The position numbers and the translations under genes are program-made. Shown in pieces: positions 34,440 through 48,651 of a stretch of DNA of 64,000 bases. This DNA is from Sorghum bicolor (Eukaryota > Streptophyta > Magnoliopsida > Poales > Poaceae): contig NC_012873.2 in the NCBI RefSeq assembly GCF_000003195.3, positions 2,379,894 through 2,443,893 of the forward strand, in the 5' to 3' direction. Each line of letters starts with the position of its first letter. Position 1 is the stretch's first letter. Below the pieces are notes generated by a model. That model searched no databases. It was given only the letters and a program-made list of their open reading frames with translations, and was not told the origin of the DNA.

Positions 34440-37400
34440 TTATGCCTTCGGAGATTCTGGTTTTGTGCGCCCAGGTTTGCCTACGATGGCTTTCTTCACT
34501 TTTGCAAGTTGGTGCTTTACCTTTGATCCCACACCAGACAATAGGCTTTGTTTTTTAAGTGCCTTCTGGGCTGCTCCTGGTGCTTCAGTTTTCATTGCTG
34601 CTTCATCAGTGAAATTCTTAGTTCCCTCTATGTCCTTTATCTTCTCGTCATAAATACTCTCTTCTGCATCAGCCTTTGGACTCTGTTCTGCATCAGCCTC
34701 TGGACTCTGAATCAGCCAGAGCTTGCTTACGTCCACAAAGTTTTCTTCAGCCTCAGAAGCTTCTCTGGGTGAAACTACATTGAGATCACGTTCCTGGACC
34801 TTTGGATCAAACAGTTCCTGGTCTTCATTGGATTTTATGCTCACTGTTTGCTGAGGACTTTCGACTGTCTCATGCACATCTAGTTCATGGGTCAGAATCT
34901 CTTTCTTAGCCAAAAGTTGCTGGCCTCCTTCATCAATCTCTTCAGGAGACTTTTGCTCAGTACCAATTTCCTGGTGTTCCTGAAAATTAGATTCCCCAAC
35001 CTTTTCAAGCTCCATTGCAGATTCGTTGTCAGCCACTTCATCTTGCTTATCTTGGTTGATCTGCAAGTTTGGACCATCAGCCTGAATTTCGACTGCTGTT
35101 GGAAAGTTTTCTTCAGATATTTCCTTTTCATGAGCCAAAATTGTCTGAGTGTCACAAACTGGTTCAGTAATTTGAGTTGCTAGTTCATTAGATGTTACTT
35201 CGGAGCTTGTGATTTTCTGCAGATTTACATGTGAACTTTCTACATTCTCTTCAGAAACTTCATCTGTGGCTGTGTTTGCATGCTGCTCCTCTTCGTTCTT
35301 ATCTACTTCTTCGTTCTCCAGTTGAATATCAGTAGAACATGTGGCCTCAATGTTGGCAGATTCAGTGGGTTTGTCTTCTTTTGCAGACACAGGGTTCTGA
35401 ACACTTGCAGTATCGCTAGACAAGTCATTGGCATCAGTCATTCCTGATTCTGTCAACAAAGGTGCTTGCTCAGACACTGCATCAACACTTTTGTCTTCAG
35501 GTAAAGATTCAAGCACGAGTCCTGTTTGTTCTTCTCCTAGAGTATCCTCTTTGGGAGCCTTTGTGTTTGTTGAGTCATTCAGGCTACTCCTCAAGCTTCC
35601 ATTTTCAGTTTTTGTTGATTCCTCCATGTTTTCCTGACACACAGTACCAACTGCTCTGTCATCCAGCTCAACACTCGAAATATCAATATCTCTAGTTTCC
35701 ATTTTTGTAGAAACACCAGCTGCTTCTCCTGTCAGCAATTCACCAGAAATCTCATCCTGGGTATTGTCTTGGTATGCTGGTATTTCCAAATCATGAGTGT
35801 TCTTTTTGATATCCTCATCAGTTTTAATTGATCTTTCTGTGTCCATCTTAAGATCATCACTTTGTTCTTTGACCATTTCCTGTGTTTCTTCAGGGCATTT
35901 AACTTCATGTTTTTCTTGTTCAACAAAGGTGAGATTGTCATCCACCTTATTTTCTGTAGGAAGTGACTGCAGATTTTCTTCTTGTTTAGAAATGAACGCG
36001 CAGCTGCCATCTTCTGTCGCTTCACCTTGCTTCCTTGCAGCCTTAGATTCTGAATCTTCATTTGCATCACTGCTCTCTTTTCCCAATATTAGATTCATCA
36101 GAAAATGGGAGACAGGTAATTCTTGTTCAACTTCTTTCTTAGCCTCTCCAAATTCTGTATCTTGCACGTCCTCTTCATTCCTTTCTTTTGGGGTTTGATT
36201 CTCATCTTGTTTGTCCTTTTCATCCTGTTCATTGGGAATTTGATTCTCTCCTGGTTCAGTTTGAAGGAGGTTCTCTGACAAAGGCACCTCTCTTTCTGTT
36301 TCCTCTAAGCTGAGCACCTTTTCAGGGGTGTTGTCATCCTGTGCCGGATGTCCAGGAAGGTCAAGATTGAGGTTTTCCATATTGTCATTCACACTTTCTT
36401 CCTTTGATGTTGTAATTACCAATGAAACATCAAGATCCCTTCCAGTGTCAGTAAAGGTCTTGAGACTTCCGTTAGACGGTGCTCCATCAGCTCCGCTAAC
36501 CTACACAGAAAAATGAGAATTACTTTAGTAATATTATATATAACTCCAAAATAGTTAATAACTGCTGACTTACTGACCTTGTCAGTAATATCGTCATTGA
36601 TTGTTACTGCTTCAGTGGCTGTTGTACTGCTTATCTCTGTTTCCTCATGTGAAGCAGTTTCTTCAATCTTGTCAAATGAATTTTCTTCTGTTTCAAGTTG
36701 CAGAACATCATCTGCATTAATTTCTTCTTGACATTGTTCTGTTTGGTTTAAATCTGCAGCAGATTCGTCATTTTTTTCTTGCATAGCTTCAGTATCTACA
36801 TCATTTTTCTCAGACATTGAAAGTTTTTCATCTTCAACCTGATTACAGGAAAAATGGAAGAGAATTTCACAAAGAACAGACTTGATAAGAAAAACTGGTA
36901 ACATGAATTTCGAGGCATATAAGAGTGATACTTATTGAAGGGTATTAGGACTGACCTCGTGATGATTGCTTGAGTCCTCAACATTATTCTGTATGGATGA
37001 TTCTACAGAAGGTTCAGAAGTGGAGTCGAGTCCCTTGTTTTCTCCTATCTCTTCAGTTTCTCTAGGCTTTATACTTGCATTGTCATGGATTATTTCTTCG
37101 CATAGAGGTGTTGCATCAATTTTAGCATCCACATTGTATGGTTCATTGGAACGCAGTTGAGGCGATTCTTCCTTTTCAGAATTTGTCTGTAGTTCATCAT
37201 GACAAATAGCATTGTCTTCATGTATTTCTTTACTTTCTTCTATTTCATCTGCAATCTCTTTCTCTGATGCTTGAATGACATGAACAAGATCCTGCACAAC
37301 AAAAATAACAGCTATAGCTCATTGCTCAGATTATTATGGTGTCATTTTAACAGAGAATTACTGCTAGCTATGAATGCTTCTGGCTGGAACTGCTGATGCA

Positions 37401-40400
37401 TAGTGAGCTAATTTAAGAGTCAGACCATTGGAAAGTTCAGAAATTTACTGAGTGATGATGCCCACTGAAATCACATATGGTGGGGGAGCGAAGGAGAGAA
37501 CGTGTTTTGTATGGAATGCAAATCTAAACATCACTCTCTTCATTTCTTGTTGTTTTGCTTTTACCTGTATACCACTATTGTTATTGCTATCACTTTACAG
37601 TTTTTCGTATGGAAGTCTCTTAATATTTCTTCAAGAGGAAAATAAATGAAAAGTGACTCCAAAAAATTACACCTTTTGGACTTCGGAACATTTATCATAA
37701 ACATCCAATTTATTCATTAATTTTGGAACATCATGCACAATGTTCAGTCAGTTTTTTTTTTTTTTTTTTTTGAGGAAAATTCAATCAATTAGACCTTACA
37801 TTCTCTAGTATTTTGTCTTTTGAAGGAGCTGGATCAGATGCTTCTTGAACAGATGATACCAAACCAGGTTCGATCTGCACAATCAGTAAAACATAGCAGT
37901 GTTTTTAGTATAAGCAATGAGAGGCTTTCACCAAATAATCACTACTTTGGTATAGGTTTGTTTTAATACTGATTTCTTAGTTTTACTTATTTTAGCGAGC
38001 TCACTTATTAATTATTAGAGATATGTATAGTCTAACACATGTATACCATGTTACTTGTATTTCAAGTTGTACTTGTTATATATATGAAAGCCACCCCCCA
38101 CCCCCACCCCCCTAATCGGGTGCGAGGTGTTCCCCCTACAGTAATTCAATGCACTAAGAGTAGTTCTCACATCTATTATTTTCTCAAGAAAAAATGGTGA
38201 TCTGATATACCAATAATAAGGAAGCGTTTTCAGTTTTCCCCCCTCTATATTTCTAATCTGGAAATTTATCACATTGAACTTTGGTAATCCAACACTAACA
38301 CGATTAACAAAAGAACATATATCTAATTCTCACACATCACTGGTGAAAAATCTGAACTGACCTCTTCTTTTCTAATTTCATCAGTTGTTTCGGCTTGGTC
38401 ACTAGTAGAAGTTTTTGCTACTACATCATCGTTTTCTGCATTCTCATGCTCTTCTTTGTTATCATTTTTGGCATCATCATCATCTTCAATTCCTTCCCTT
38501 GTTTCCTTAGTGTTTTCAACCTTCATATCCATAATGCTTGGGGTGGCTTCATTCTTGAGAATCCCACTAATGACTGCCTTTGTTTGATCAGCCTGCAGGG
38601 TTTCATTGGTACAAACTTAATTTTCATTGTTTCTGATAAATAAGTCCAGAAAAAGTAACACATGCAATGAGTCATTATATTTACCTCGAATGCATCATTG
38701 TCTTTTGTCTTGTTTGTAGCTCCATTTTCGAAATTCTGGTACTCCACTAGTGGTTCTGTGGTTAAATCATCCCTCTTGTCTTCATGTTTCTGTTCATCTA
38801 TCTGAAGTTCATCATTCTGACTTTCAATCTCCTCATCTTCTTTCTGCTTTTGATCTGAGTCAATCTTTTGCAGAGCCTCATCTTGTTCCAAAATGGATAA
38901 GGCATCTGTCTCACAACTTTGTTGTTGAAGTGCTACATCACAATGTTGCCTGCTATTGTGATGAATGGTTTGTTCACTACCTTTTGTTGTATCATCTTTT
39001 TCTGTAGTATCTTGTGCTGCCTGAGGATCATTTTCAAATAAAGCCTGTGATGCGTCTGCATTGCCACTTTCTGTGAGAATTTGCACGTCTATATCTCTAT
39101 CTTGAACATGAGTTGTGTTCTCTCCATTATGCTCACTTGCCATTTGGCTTGAATTATGTTCAGTTCCAGCATTTGGCTCTTCTTTGACTTGATAGATATT
39201 GTTTGAAGTCTCCACTGTATCGCTCACAGAAGTTTGAACAACATCTTCATCAATCAAGTTCTCACTACTCTGAGTTGTGAAAACAGTTTCGCCCAAATCA
39301 CATGGATCATCCTGTATAAGATACACTAGTGAGGTGTCTTGCAAGTTATGTCCAATCTCAAAGATCAAATACGCAGGACAGCTGTGTATCATTTCATTAA
39401 GATGAAAAAAAAGGGGAGTACAAAATACAAACACCACCCACCACACCCTCACTCAAACTAGAGTCATATTCAGACAGCACTATTGATGTTTTTCTTTCTC
39501 TTTCAGTATGCAACTTAGATTTAGCTTAATAATTCTGCATCTTGGCTAGCAATAGTTATACCTTTACTGTTCAATTTATACTTTAAAATATATGTTTCAG
39601 CTTCCAACTTTGCATAGAGCCTGCTTATTAACTTTTTATGTTGATCTAACTAAACAGTCTGGCGTGCCAAAAATGAAAAATAGTCTGACAGAAATAAATT
39701 AAAAGCTTATCTTTGTTTTTGGATTCCTTCATGTCATATAATGATTCTAGTCAATCTATGATCATATAGTGTTTAAACTTATATAAGATGATGGATGTCA
39801 CAGTTTGTTATCTGCCTCATACTGGATAAAATGCTGCATTAATGCTAGGTGTTTCCAATTATTTTAAATTCTAATTGAGCAGTATGCCAGTAGCTACATC
39901 TTGTATTGGTCTAGCATTTATGCTAAAGGAGGTTAATGTATATAGATACCTTTAGTTCTGTCGACTTCTGTATTTCATCTTTGATTCCGTGTGCCAAAAT
40001 GACATTGTCAGTTTCATTCCCCATCGTTCCTTCATTTGATTCTACATGTTGATCTTCTGGTGTTGCTCCATTATCTGTTGGAGTTGGTTCCTCTGAGACA
40101 GCAATATTGGATTGTTCTCCATCATTAATGGCTTCAACTCTCTGCTTTTCCTCCGTTGCTTCCAAGTCATCCACTTGCTGAATATCATAAGTCGGTTCTA
40201 TTGTTGCTATATTATTGTCTGAAGCTAGTTTCTCTATTGCATCAGCTTGGCTTGTATGAAAGTCTTCTTCAGCTTCAGTGGCATCGACACCCTTGATTTC
40301 TTCCACTGGTTGCTCTTGTTTAATGTCAACAGGTGGGTCAATTTCACTTGCAACAGAATCTTCTGTTCTTTCTTCAAGGGCGACAGTGCTGCTTTGGTCT

Positions 40401-43400
40401 GAGGTTTCTTCTGCCTTTACAAGCTTGTTGTTCTCATTGTCTATTGATAATTCTACCTGTTCTGCTGGCTGGGCATATGAATCTGGATCACTTTCCAGTT
40501 CATTCCTTTCTCCAGCTGCATTATCAGGAGTGGCAATATTACTTTGCTTGGAGGCTTCATCAACTTCAATTGCTTTATTGTCTTCCACTTCTGGTAGTTT
40601 GTCCTCATGAACCTGCTGATCATCACCATTTGGCTCACCATCTACTGCTGGCTTCTCAAGGGTAGAAACTATGTGTTCTTGCTGATCTTCTGGTTCCATG
40701 GCTTCAATATCTCTTGTTTCTTCTGTTAAGCCCAGTTCTTGTACTTCTTGGACATCAGGAGTTGGTTCAATTCTTGGTACTTGATCTGCCTCTCCAGGAG
40801 TAGGAAAGCTACTGATATGTGAGAATTCTTCAGTTTTGTCATCTTCACTGTCCTTGATTTCTTGAGATGTCAGATTCTGCACTTCTTGTGTGTTAAAAGA
40901 TGGGTCTGTTACTGATGTATTTTCTTCTGTTGGAGTATGATCATCAGAAGTAGAACCATGGGTCTCTCCTGGATGTTCCGTTGTGTCAGTGCTGTCTTCA
41001 ACTGATTCTAGTTCACGAACAGGTTCACTACCAGTACGTGGGGCATTTGGTGTTGAAGTATCGTCTTCAGTGCTCTCCTTTATATCTGCAACATTACTCT
41101 CATGAGGGACTGCTTCAGTCTCCATGGTTTCCAGGATCTTTTCTGATGTATAGTCACTTGATGTCATAACATCCTCTGTTTCAATTGTTCCTGTGTCCTT
41201 GGTCTCTTCTAGATCTGCCTCGTGGAAAGATGATGTATCAGCAGTTGCATCTGTTTCTGGAGCTGCTGCCTCAACAAGAGCAGTATTGCTTTTCACATTT
41301 TCTGTATCCTCAGTTTCTTCTGCTAACTGTGAATTGTCTGCTTGAGTGTCAGAACTTGGTTCTGTTGATGTGAACTCCTCAGAAGAAAGAGTGTTAGATG
41401 AGGCAATTTCTTGAGATTTATCAGCTTCAATTTCCTTGATGTCAGCAGATTCTTGATCCTGAAGTTGTTGGTGATCAATGTCTGGTTCAGTGGTTACATT
41501 ATCTTCTGCTGCTGTTTCTTCTGGGACAGACTCCTCAGCGGTAGAGATTATTTTTTCCTGGGAGGTACTTTGAGATTCGGTGGCTTCAGTGTCATTATCT
41601 TCGATTGGTTCTGGTTTCATACTGCTTGATATTTCTTCTGTTGCCTGCTCCTCTGACTGAGCAGCAGCATCACTTTGGTGGGGGTTTCTGTGCACTTCTG
41701 TGGCTTCAATGTTGCTCACCTCTGTTGATTCATGCAATTCGGTTGTGGCCGGAGTTTCTACTTGAGTTGGCATCTGAAAGACAGTAGCATTCATTTCAAG
41801 GGATTTTTCATTCACTTCATCAATTTGAGTGTTCTTTATCTCCTCTGATCCCAGTTCCTGCACAGCCTGTATATCAGCAGGTGGCTCGCCTTCAGGGACA
41901 TTGCTTTCTTCAGCTGAACCCCCAGCAGAAGCTGTGTTGCTTTGGTCAGAGATCCCTCCAGTTATGATATCTTTCTGACCATCAATTACTTCTGAAGATT
42001 CTGTGATGTTTACTTCTTGATTGTCACAACTTGTTTCACTTTCTTTTATATGATCTTCTTGAGAAGGCTCCTCTGAAACACAGGTGTTGCTTTCTCGGGG
42101 AACTGCTTCGACTTCAGTGGGTTCAGTTTCCTTTATTTCTGTTGCTGACTCTGTCTGCTGCATCTCACTTTCCTGTATATTATCTTCTTGAGCTGAATAA
42201 TCGAATTGTGCAGCATTCCTCTGATTAGAAGCTTCCTCTGATTCAACAGGTTCTGTGCTCTTCATTTCTTCTGGTTCTAGCTCCTGTTTATGCGTTTCAG
42301 TGATATCCTCAGTCTGTAGCACATTCTGTTCAATTGCCTCATCAACAATCACCACATCAGAGACTTCTGCAGTATTCTCAGCTATGTCTGCATTATCTAC
42401 TTCTTGACTACCACAACTTGGCTCATCTGCTGCTACATTATCTTCCACTGTGTCCTCTGAAGTAGATATAGTTTTTTCATGGTAAGTTTCAGTGTCCTTA
42501 ACTTCAACCAAATCTCGTTCAAGGGTTTGATGGATTTCACCATTATCTGGTTCATCTGTTGTTGAATCATTTTCTACTGCAAGTTCCTTGGAAGGAGTAA
42601 CATGGTCAAGTTTGGTGATTTCTTCAGCTTCAGTTGCTTCAATGTCCTTTAGTTCTTCTGTTTCAGTCACTTGTGGCTCACTTGTTGCTGTAGCATCTTC
42701 CTGAGCTAGGTCATTGAAGACAACAACATGATTCTGGTTAGAAGCTTCATCTGTTTTATCTTGTTCCAACTCCTGAACTGGTTGTGTATCTATTGTTGGC
42801 CCACTCTGCAGAATATTATCTTGAACTGGATTTTCGGTATTGCTCATGTTGGTGATCTCATCATCTTTGGCATCTCCAGGGACATTGATTTCCTCTGGTT
42901 CCACGTGATGTGCATGTTGGATTTCAGAACATGGATCTGTGGTTGCTACATGGTTTTCTGGAGTTGTCTCCTCAAAAGCAACACTACTTTGTTGCATCTC
43001 TGCTTCAGCATCTCCTACTGATTCCTGGCTTTGTTCTTGAATATTTACAGATGACTCCCTCATTTGTGCATCATGTTCTGGCATTGTGTCCTCAGGGACC
43101 ACCATGTTGCTCTTGTGCTCAGTTTCTTCAGTCTTTACATTCACCAGGCCGTCAGATTCTTCAGTAGATTCTTGGTTCAGCACTTCTTGAGCATCAACCC
43201 CTGGCTCATCAGCGTGTTCAGATTTAGGCACCTCTTCCTGCAACACATCTGCATCTATCGCATCAGCTTGCTGATCAAGTTGCTCTTCTAATTTTATCAC
43301 CTCTTCTGTAGGTTCTGCAATACATGTGTCTTCTGAAAAGCTCTCTTTGTGGTCAGGATGGATAGCACCATCTGCTTTAACTAGTTCATCTGTTTCTGTG

Positions 43401-46400
43401 TTTCCATCAGTAGTATCTGGAATGGCATCAGAGATGTCCCGATTGATCTCCTCGGGAGTTTGAACTCCAGAAGATGCTTCGGTTATAACCTCATCAGGAA
43501 TGTTTGCCATGCTTGCAGGTTGTGTGTCCTCAGTTGCATTTTCTGGTCCTAGATCTTGGTATTGCTGACCATCTTTTGTTTGCCCAATAGCTTTCAGTGT
43601 CTCTTCCTGGACTGTGTTATTTGTAGCACCTAAATTATGTTGATCTTCAGGAACTGCCACCTCCAAAGCAGAGCTGCTTGGTTGCACTGTTGCTTCAGTA
43701 TCAACTGCGTCAGCAACTTCTCTTTCTTCTATAGTTTTGGCTTCTATTTCTTCCAATGATTCCTGGTTCTGCACTTGAATAGTTACAGGTAGCTCCCTTG
43801 TCGCGTCATATTCTGGCATTGCCTCCTCGGATGCTGGCATATTGCTCTGGTGGGTTGTTTCTTCAGTATTTTCATTCACTGGGCCATCAGTTTCTTCAGC
43901 AGATTCTTGATTCAGCACTTCAAGAGCATCTGTTGCTGGCTCATCAGCGTATTCAGATTTAGGCACCTCTTCCTGCACCACGTCTGCATCCATTGCATCA
44001 GCTTGCTGGTTCTGCTGATCTTCTACTTTGACCACCTCTTCTGTAGGTTCTGCAGTAGATGTATCTTTTAGAAAGCTCTCTTTCTTGTCAGGATGAACAT
44101 CAGCATGTGCTTTAGCTGGCTCATCTGCTTCTGTCTTTCCATCGGTAGTATCTGGAATGGCATCAGAGATGTCCAGATTGATCTCCACAGGTGTTTGAAT
44201 TACAGATGGTGCTTCAGTTATAACCTCAACATCCGGAATGTTTGCCATGCTTGCAGGTTGTGTGTTCTCAGTTGTATTTTCTGGTCCTAGTTCCTGGTAT
44301 TGATGATCATCTTCTGTTTGCCCAGTAGCTTCCACTGTGTCTTCCTGCACTGTGTTATTTGTAACACCTAAATAATGTTGATCTTCTGGAACTGCCTCCT
44401 CAAAAGCAACACTGCTTTGTTGCACTGGTGCTTCAGTATCAACTGCTTCAGCAACTTCTCTTTCTTCTACTATAGCTTCTCTTTCTCCTGATGATTCCTG
44501 ATTCTGCACGTGAATAGTTACAGGTGGCTCCCTTGTTGTCGCGTCAGATTGTGGCATTTTCTCTTCAGATGCTGGCATGTTGCTCTGGTGGGCTGTTTCT
44601 TCAGTCTTTTGATTCACTGAGCCATCAATTTCTTCAGAAGATTCTTGATTCAGCACTTCAAGAGCATCAGTTGCTGGCTCATCAGTGTGTTCAAATTTAG
44701 GCACCAGTTCCTGCACCACGTCTGCATCCATTGCATCAGCGTGCTGGCTCTGTTGATCTTCTAATCTGACCGCCTCTTCTGTAGGTTCTGTGGTAGATGT
44801 ATCTTCTAGAAAGTTCTCTTTTTTGTCCGGATGAGCAACATCGTGTGCTTTAGCTGGCTCATCTATTTCTGTGTTCCCATCAGTAGTATCAGGAATGGAA
44901 TCAGAGATGTCCAGATTGATCCCCACAGGAGTTTGAATTCCAGAAGGTGCTTCAGCTATAACCTCAACATCAGGAATGTTTGCCGTTGTTGCAGGTTGTG
45001 TGTCCTCAGTTGCATTTTCTGTTCCTAGGTCCTGGTATTGCTCACCTTCTGTTTGCCCAGTAGCTTCCAACGTGTCTTCCTGCACTGTGTTATTTGTAAC
45101 ACCTAAATTATGTTGATCTTCTAGAACTGCCTCCTCAAAAGCAACAGTGCTTTGTTGCACTGGTGCATCAGTATCAACTGCTTCAGCAACTTCTCTTTCT
45201 TCTACAGTAGCTTCTCTTTCTTCTAATGATTCCCAGTTCTGCGCTTGAATATCTACAGGTGTTGTTTCCTTGTGGGCTGTTCCTTCAGTATTCACTGGGC
45301 CATCAATTTCTTCAGCAGATTCTTGATTCAGCACTTCAAGAGCATCAGTTGCTGGCTCATCAGCGTGCTCAGATTTAGGCACCTCTTCCTGCACCATGTT
45401 TGCATCCATCGCATCAGCTTGCTGGCTCTGTTGATCTTCTGCTTTGACTACCTCTTCTGTAGGTTCTGCATTAGATGTATCTTCTGGAAAGCTCTCTTTC
45501 TGGTCAGGATTAATAACAGTGTGTGCTTTAGCTGGGTCATCTGTTTTGGTTTTTGCAGCAATAGTATCTGGAACGGCATCAGAGTTGTCCAGATTCGTCT
45601 CCCCAGGAGTTTGGACTCCAGAAGGTGCTTCAGTTACAATCTCAACATGGGGAATGTTTGCCATGCTTGCAGATTGTGTATGCTCAATTGCCTTTTCTGG
45701 TTCTAGATCCTCATCTTGCTGACCATCATCCTGTTGCTCAATAGCTCTCAGTGTGTCCTCATTCACAGTGTCATTGTCTATTGTAACACCTAAATTAGAT
45801 TGATCTTCTGGAATTGCATCCCCAAAACCACTGTTTGGTTGGATTTCTGCTTCAGTATCTTCTATTTCTTCTAATGATTCCTGGTTCTGCACTTGAGTAT
45901 TTACTGGTGGAGCACTCATTGTTGCTTCATGTTCTAGTGTTGTCTCCTTTGGAGCTGCTACATTCCTCTGGTGCGCAGTTTCTTTAATCTTTTCATTCAT
46001 CAGGTCATCAGTTTCTTCAGCAGATTCTTGACTCAACACTCCTTGAGCATCGATTGTTGGCTCATGAGCTTCAGATTTAGGCTTCTCTTCCTGCTGATCA
46101 GTTTCTTCACATTTGATCTCTTCCGGGGCCACATCTGCATCCATCATATCAGCTTGCTGACTCTGTTGATCTTCTACTTTGGCCATCTCTTCAGGATGAA
46201 CAGCATCATCTTCCTTAGCTGGTTCATATGTTTCTCTCTTTTCATCAATAGTCTCCAGAATGCCATCAGAATCATTCGTACGTCTCTCCACAGGAGCTTG
46301 GAGTCCAGTAGGTGCCTCAGCTACAATCTCAACATCAGCATTGTTTGCAATGCTTGCAGGTTCTGTGTTCTCGTTTGCCTTTTCTGGTTCTGGATTTTGG

Positions 46401-48521
46401 TCTTGCTGACCATCATTTGTTTGCTCAATAGCATTGTCAACATTGGCATTGCTTGTTATGCTTGCAGGTTCTGTGTTCTCATTTGCCTCTTCTGGTTCTT
46501 GATTTTGGTCTTGCTGACCAACATCTGTTTGCTCAATAGCATTATCAGTTTTCAGCGTGTCTTCCTGCACAGAGTCATCATTCACTGTAACACCTAAATC
46601 TTGTTGGTCATCACCCTGGGGTTCTTCATCTTTCTTGTGCTTCAGAAGGCAGTTGTCTTCTGGTGTGCTCTCTCCATGGCTTAAACCATCAGTCACATCT
46701 TCTTTGTTGATTCCGTTGCTCTGATCTAGTTCTGCTTCTTCCTGGTCGTTGTCATGCGGCTGCTCAATTGAAACCTTCTCTTCTTTGTCCGTATGGCCAC
46801 TCACAGAAGATGCTTCACCATTTAAATTATGTTCTGGAGGAAGTTGGACATCAGAGGGTGCTTCTACAAAAACTTGATCCTCTGGAATCTTCAACGTTCC
46901 TTCAGTTGAAACAACGGTTTCTCCCATGCTCTTGATCTCCATCAGAGATGAAAGCTTGCCTTCTGGGTGTGCATGCAAATGAACTGTTCCTAAATCCACA
47001 GCTTCCACTTGGACTTCCTAGGAAGTTATAGATAAATCTGGCATTAAAATAGTGGATTGCCACATTTGACAGTCATAATAATATTAATAATTTTTTATGT
47101 ATTTTTTAACTGACTAACATAGACAACAAATATTAGTATATTTTAGGCTTTATAATATTATCCATAGTAGTCGTGAACCAAAAGTAGAAATGTATTAACT
47201 ATCCCTTGACTTTGTTCAATTACAACCATAATATACATAAAAGGACATCTGTCCTGCATGGCAGTCGGCCAGTCACCATTTCTCGTTGGCCAACTGTACT
47301 GATAAATGGCACATGTAGGTTGAGTACATGTATGAGTTTCCATTTCATGGCTCTAGCCTCTAGACTTCTAGTATTGCAGCAAGTGGTCAAAAAGAACATG
47401 CTGACTAGTCAAATAGTACACTGCCCCGGCGGTACTGAGTGGGCATCCTAACTGGATGAGTTTGTGCCTCTCCGAAAAACCTTGTTTAGTTCTTACATGA
47501 AGGGCTGTAATACTGAATGTTCCTATTAAACGTGTTAGTGCTGTAACTATATGTTCTGGCATGCTTTAAGTAGACTTTTGCTCTCTTCATGCCTTTGTAT
47601 TAAATCACCACACTGGATGTTTGACGCTCTGTAAATTAATGTTAGATGCTTATGCATGTTTACCTAACCCTGTCATTCACGTCACAGCAGTTGACCAAAC
47701 TGTTAAACTTGTCTATCCTTATTGTTAGCTCTTTTCTTTTATTCTGGATGGATTGAACCTAGGAGATAAAAATGTTATATAATCCTTTGACTAACACTAT
47801 TTTCTCAAGGTTGGGTGAATTCACATCCATCTGTCAAGTTCAGGAGAGCAATACTAGGTTGAGAAAAAGGAGTAATCAAAAGAGAAGAGCAAAGCATGTC
47901 ACTCAGTGATACCTACCATGAGTGATTACCTATGAAACTGTAACTTCTATTTTCTACAATACTAACTTATTTTGCATGTACCTTTTTCCCAATGAAATCA
48001 AGAACAGGACACAATTTCAAAATATAGACATCTTAACTAAGCTTTTTATAAACAAGGAGAATATGATGACTTCCTACTGCGTTGAATTATTTCATTCTTT
48101 AAGGAAACTTGGTTGCTTTTGAAGATCATTTGTTTAACAACTGAAAGAAATGAGTGCAGCATCATTTCTACACAGTTTACTACATGAAGAAGAAGAATCT
48201 TTCTTCCTTCATGATACTGAAAGGAGATTAACAGTAAACATGTAGCAACTGTGGAACCAGAAAGAAGGTACCATAATGATTTTCCTTGCAAAATGGTAAA
48301 AAAAAAAACTACTGAATTGTTAGAAACATGCTTCTCATGGCATAGCTGATAAGATTCCTGTGACAATGAATCTCCTTACGTAGCTCTACATCTTAACAAA
48401 GTATGTATGCATGCATGCAGGAAAACGGAAGAAAACAAGTGATGCAGAAGTTCTGAGGCCAAGAGGAGACATTTCTTACCGTCCCATCTGCTGCTTCTCT
48501 CGCTTCATCTTCGGTCGCCAT
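34440..48521 (-). CDS. Very large acidic repetitive protein, 3,566 aa, unknown function
   Basis: Eight exons: 34440-36500, 36578-36838, 36956-37291, 37800-37874, 38362-38592, 38685-39311, 39950-47017, 48480-48521. Every exon is a multiple of three and every intron is phase 0. The start ATG encodes MATEDEAREAADGT. The protein is dominated by Glu, Asp, Gln, Thr, Ser and Asn, with few hydrophobic residues, so it is probably intrinsically disordered. Exon 2 alone is 7,068 nt and holds tandem repeats of about 245 residues. Only the last 40 or so residues differ sharply: they are basic, with LLSGVGSKVKHQLAKVKKAI. I recall similar tails in poorly characterised plant titin-like or neurofilament-like proteins, but cannot assign a function. 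No enzyme domain, signal peptide or membrane segment is visible. The 5' leader is pyrimidine-rich. Confidence 0.85.
42900..46600 (-). repeat. Tandem coding repeats of about 735 bp (245 aa)
   Basis: The anchor phrase CTCTTCTGTAGG (plus strand) and its surroundings recur at 43301, 44036, 44774 and 45452, with a diverged copy at 46187. Spacings are 735, 738, 678 and 735 bp. The 678-bp unit lacks 20 residues. Each unit encodes recognisable blocks such as DQQSQQADAMDADVVQEEVP, DEPATDALEVLNQES, VPEDQHNLGVTNNTVQEDT and TANIPDVEVI-like segments. All length changes are multiples of three, so the frame is kept. A shorter repeat of about 40 residues (QDQN.EPE.ANENTEPASI) is present at about 46330-46550. 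Confidence 0.9.
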
Positions 48522-48645
48522 TGCTCCAGATCAGAATGTGAAAGAAGAAGAAGAAGGAGAAGAAAGAAGAAAGGAAAAAGGAAAAAGAAAGATGGAGTGG
48601 CTTCTCTCTGAAAAAGGCTTGTGAGCTCTCGAAAAGCTGGTGGTC

Positions 48646-48651
48646 TTTATA
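48646..48651 (-). promoter_or_regulatory. Probable TATA box of the large acidic-protein gene
   Basis: TATAAA on the minus strand lies 125 bp upstream of the ATG at 48521. The transcript leader between them is a long CT-rich (purine-rich on plus) tract at about 48540-48610, common in highly expressed plant genes. Confidence 0.55.

Noticed and set aside
40278..46597. Plus-strand frames opposite the giant exon, Cys/Phe/Leu-rich
   Set aside because: They recur with the 735-bp unit and are antisense shadows of the Glu/Asp-rich coding strand.
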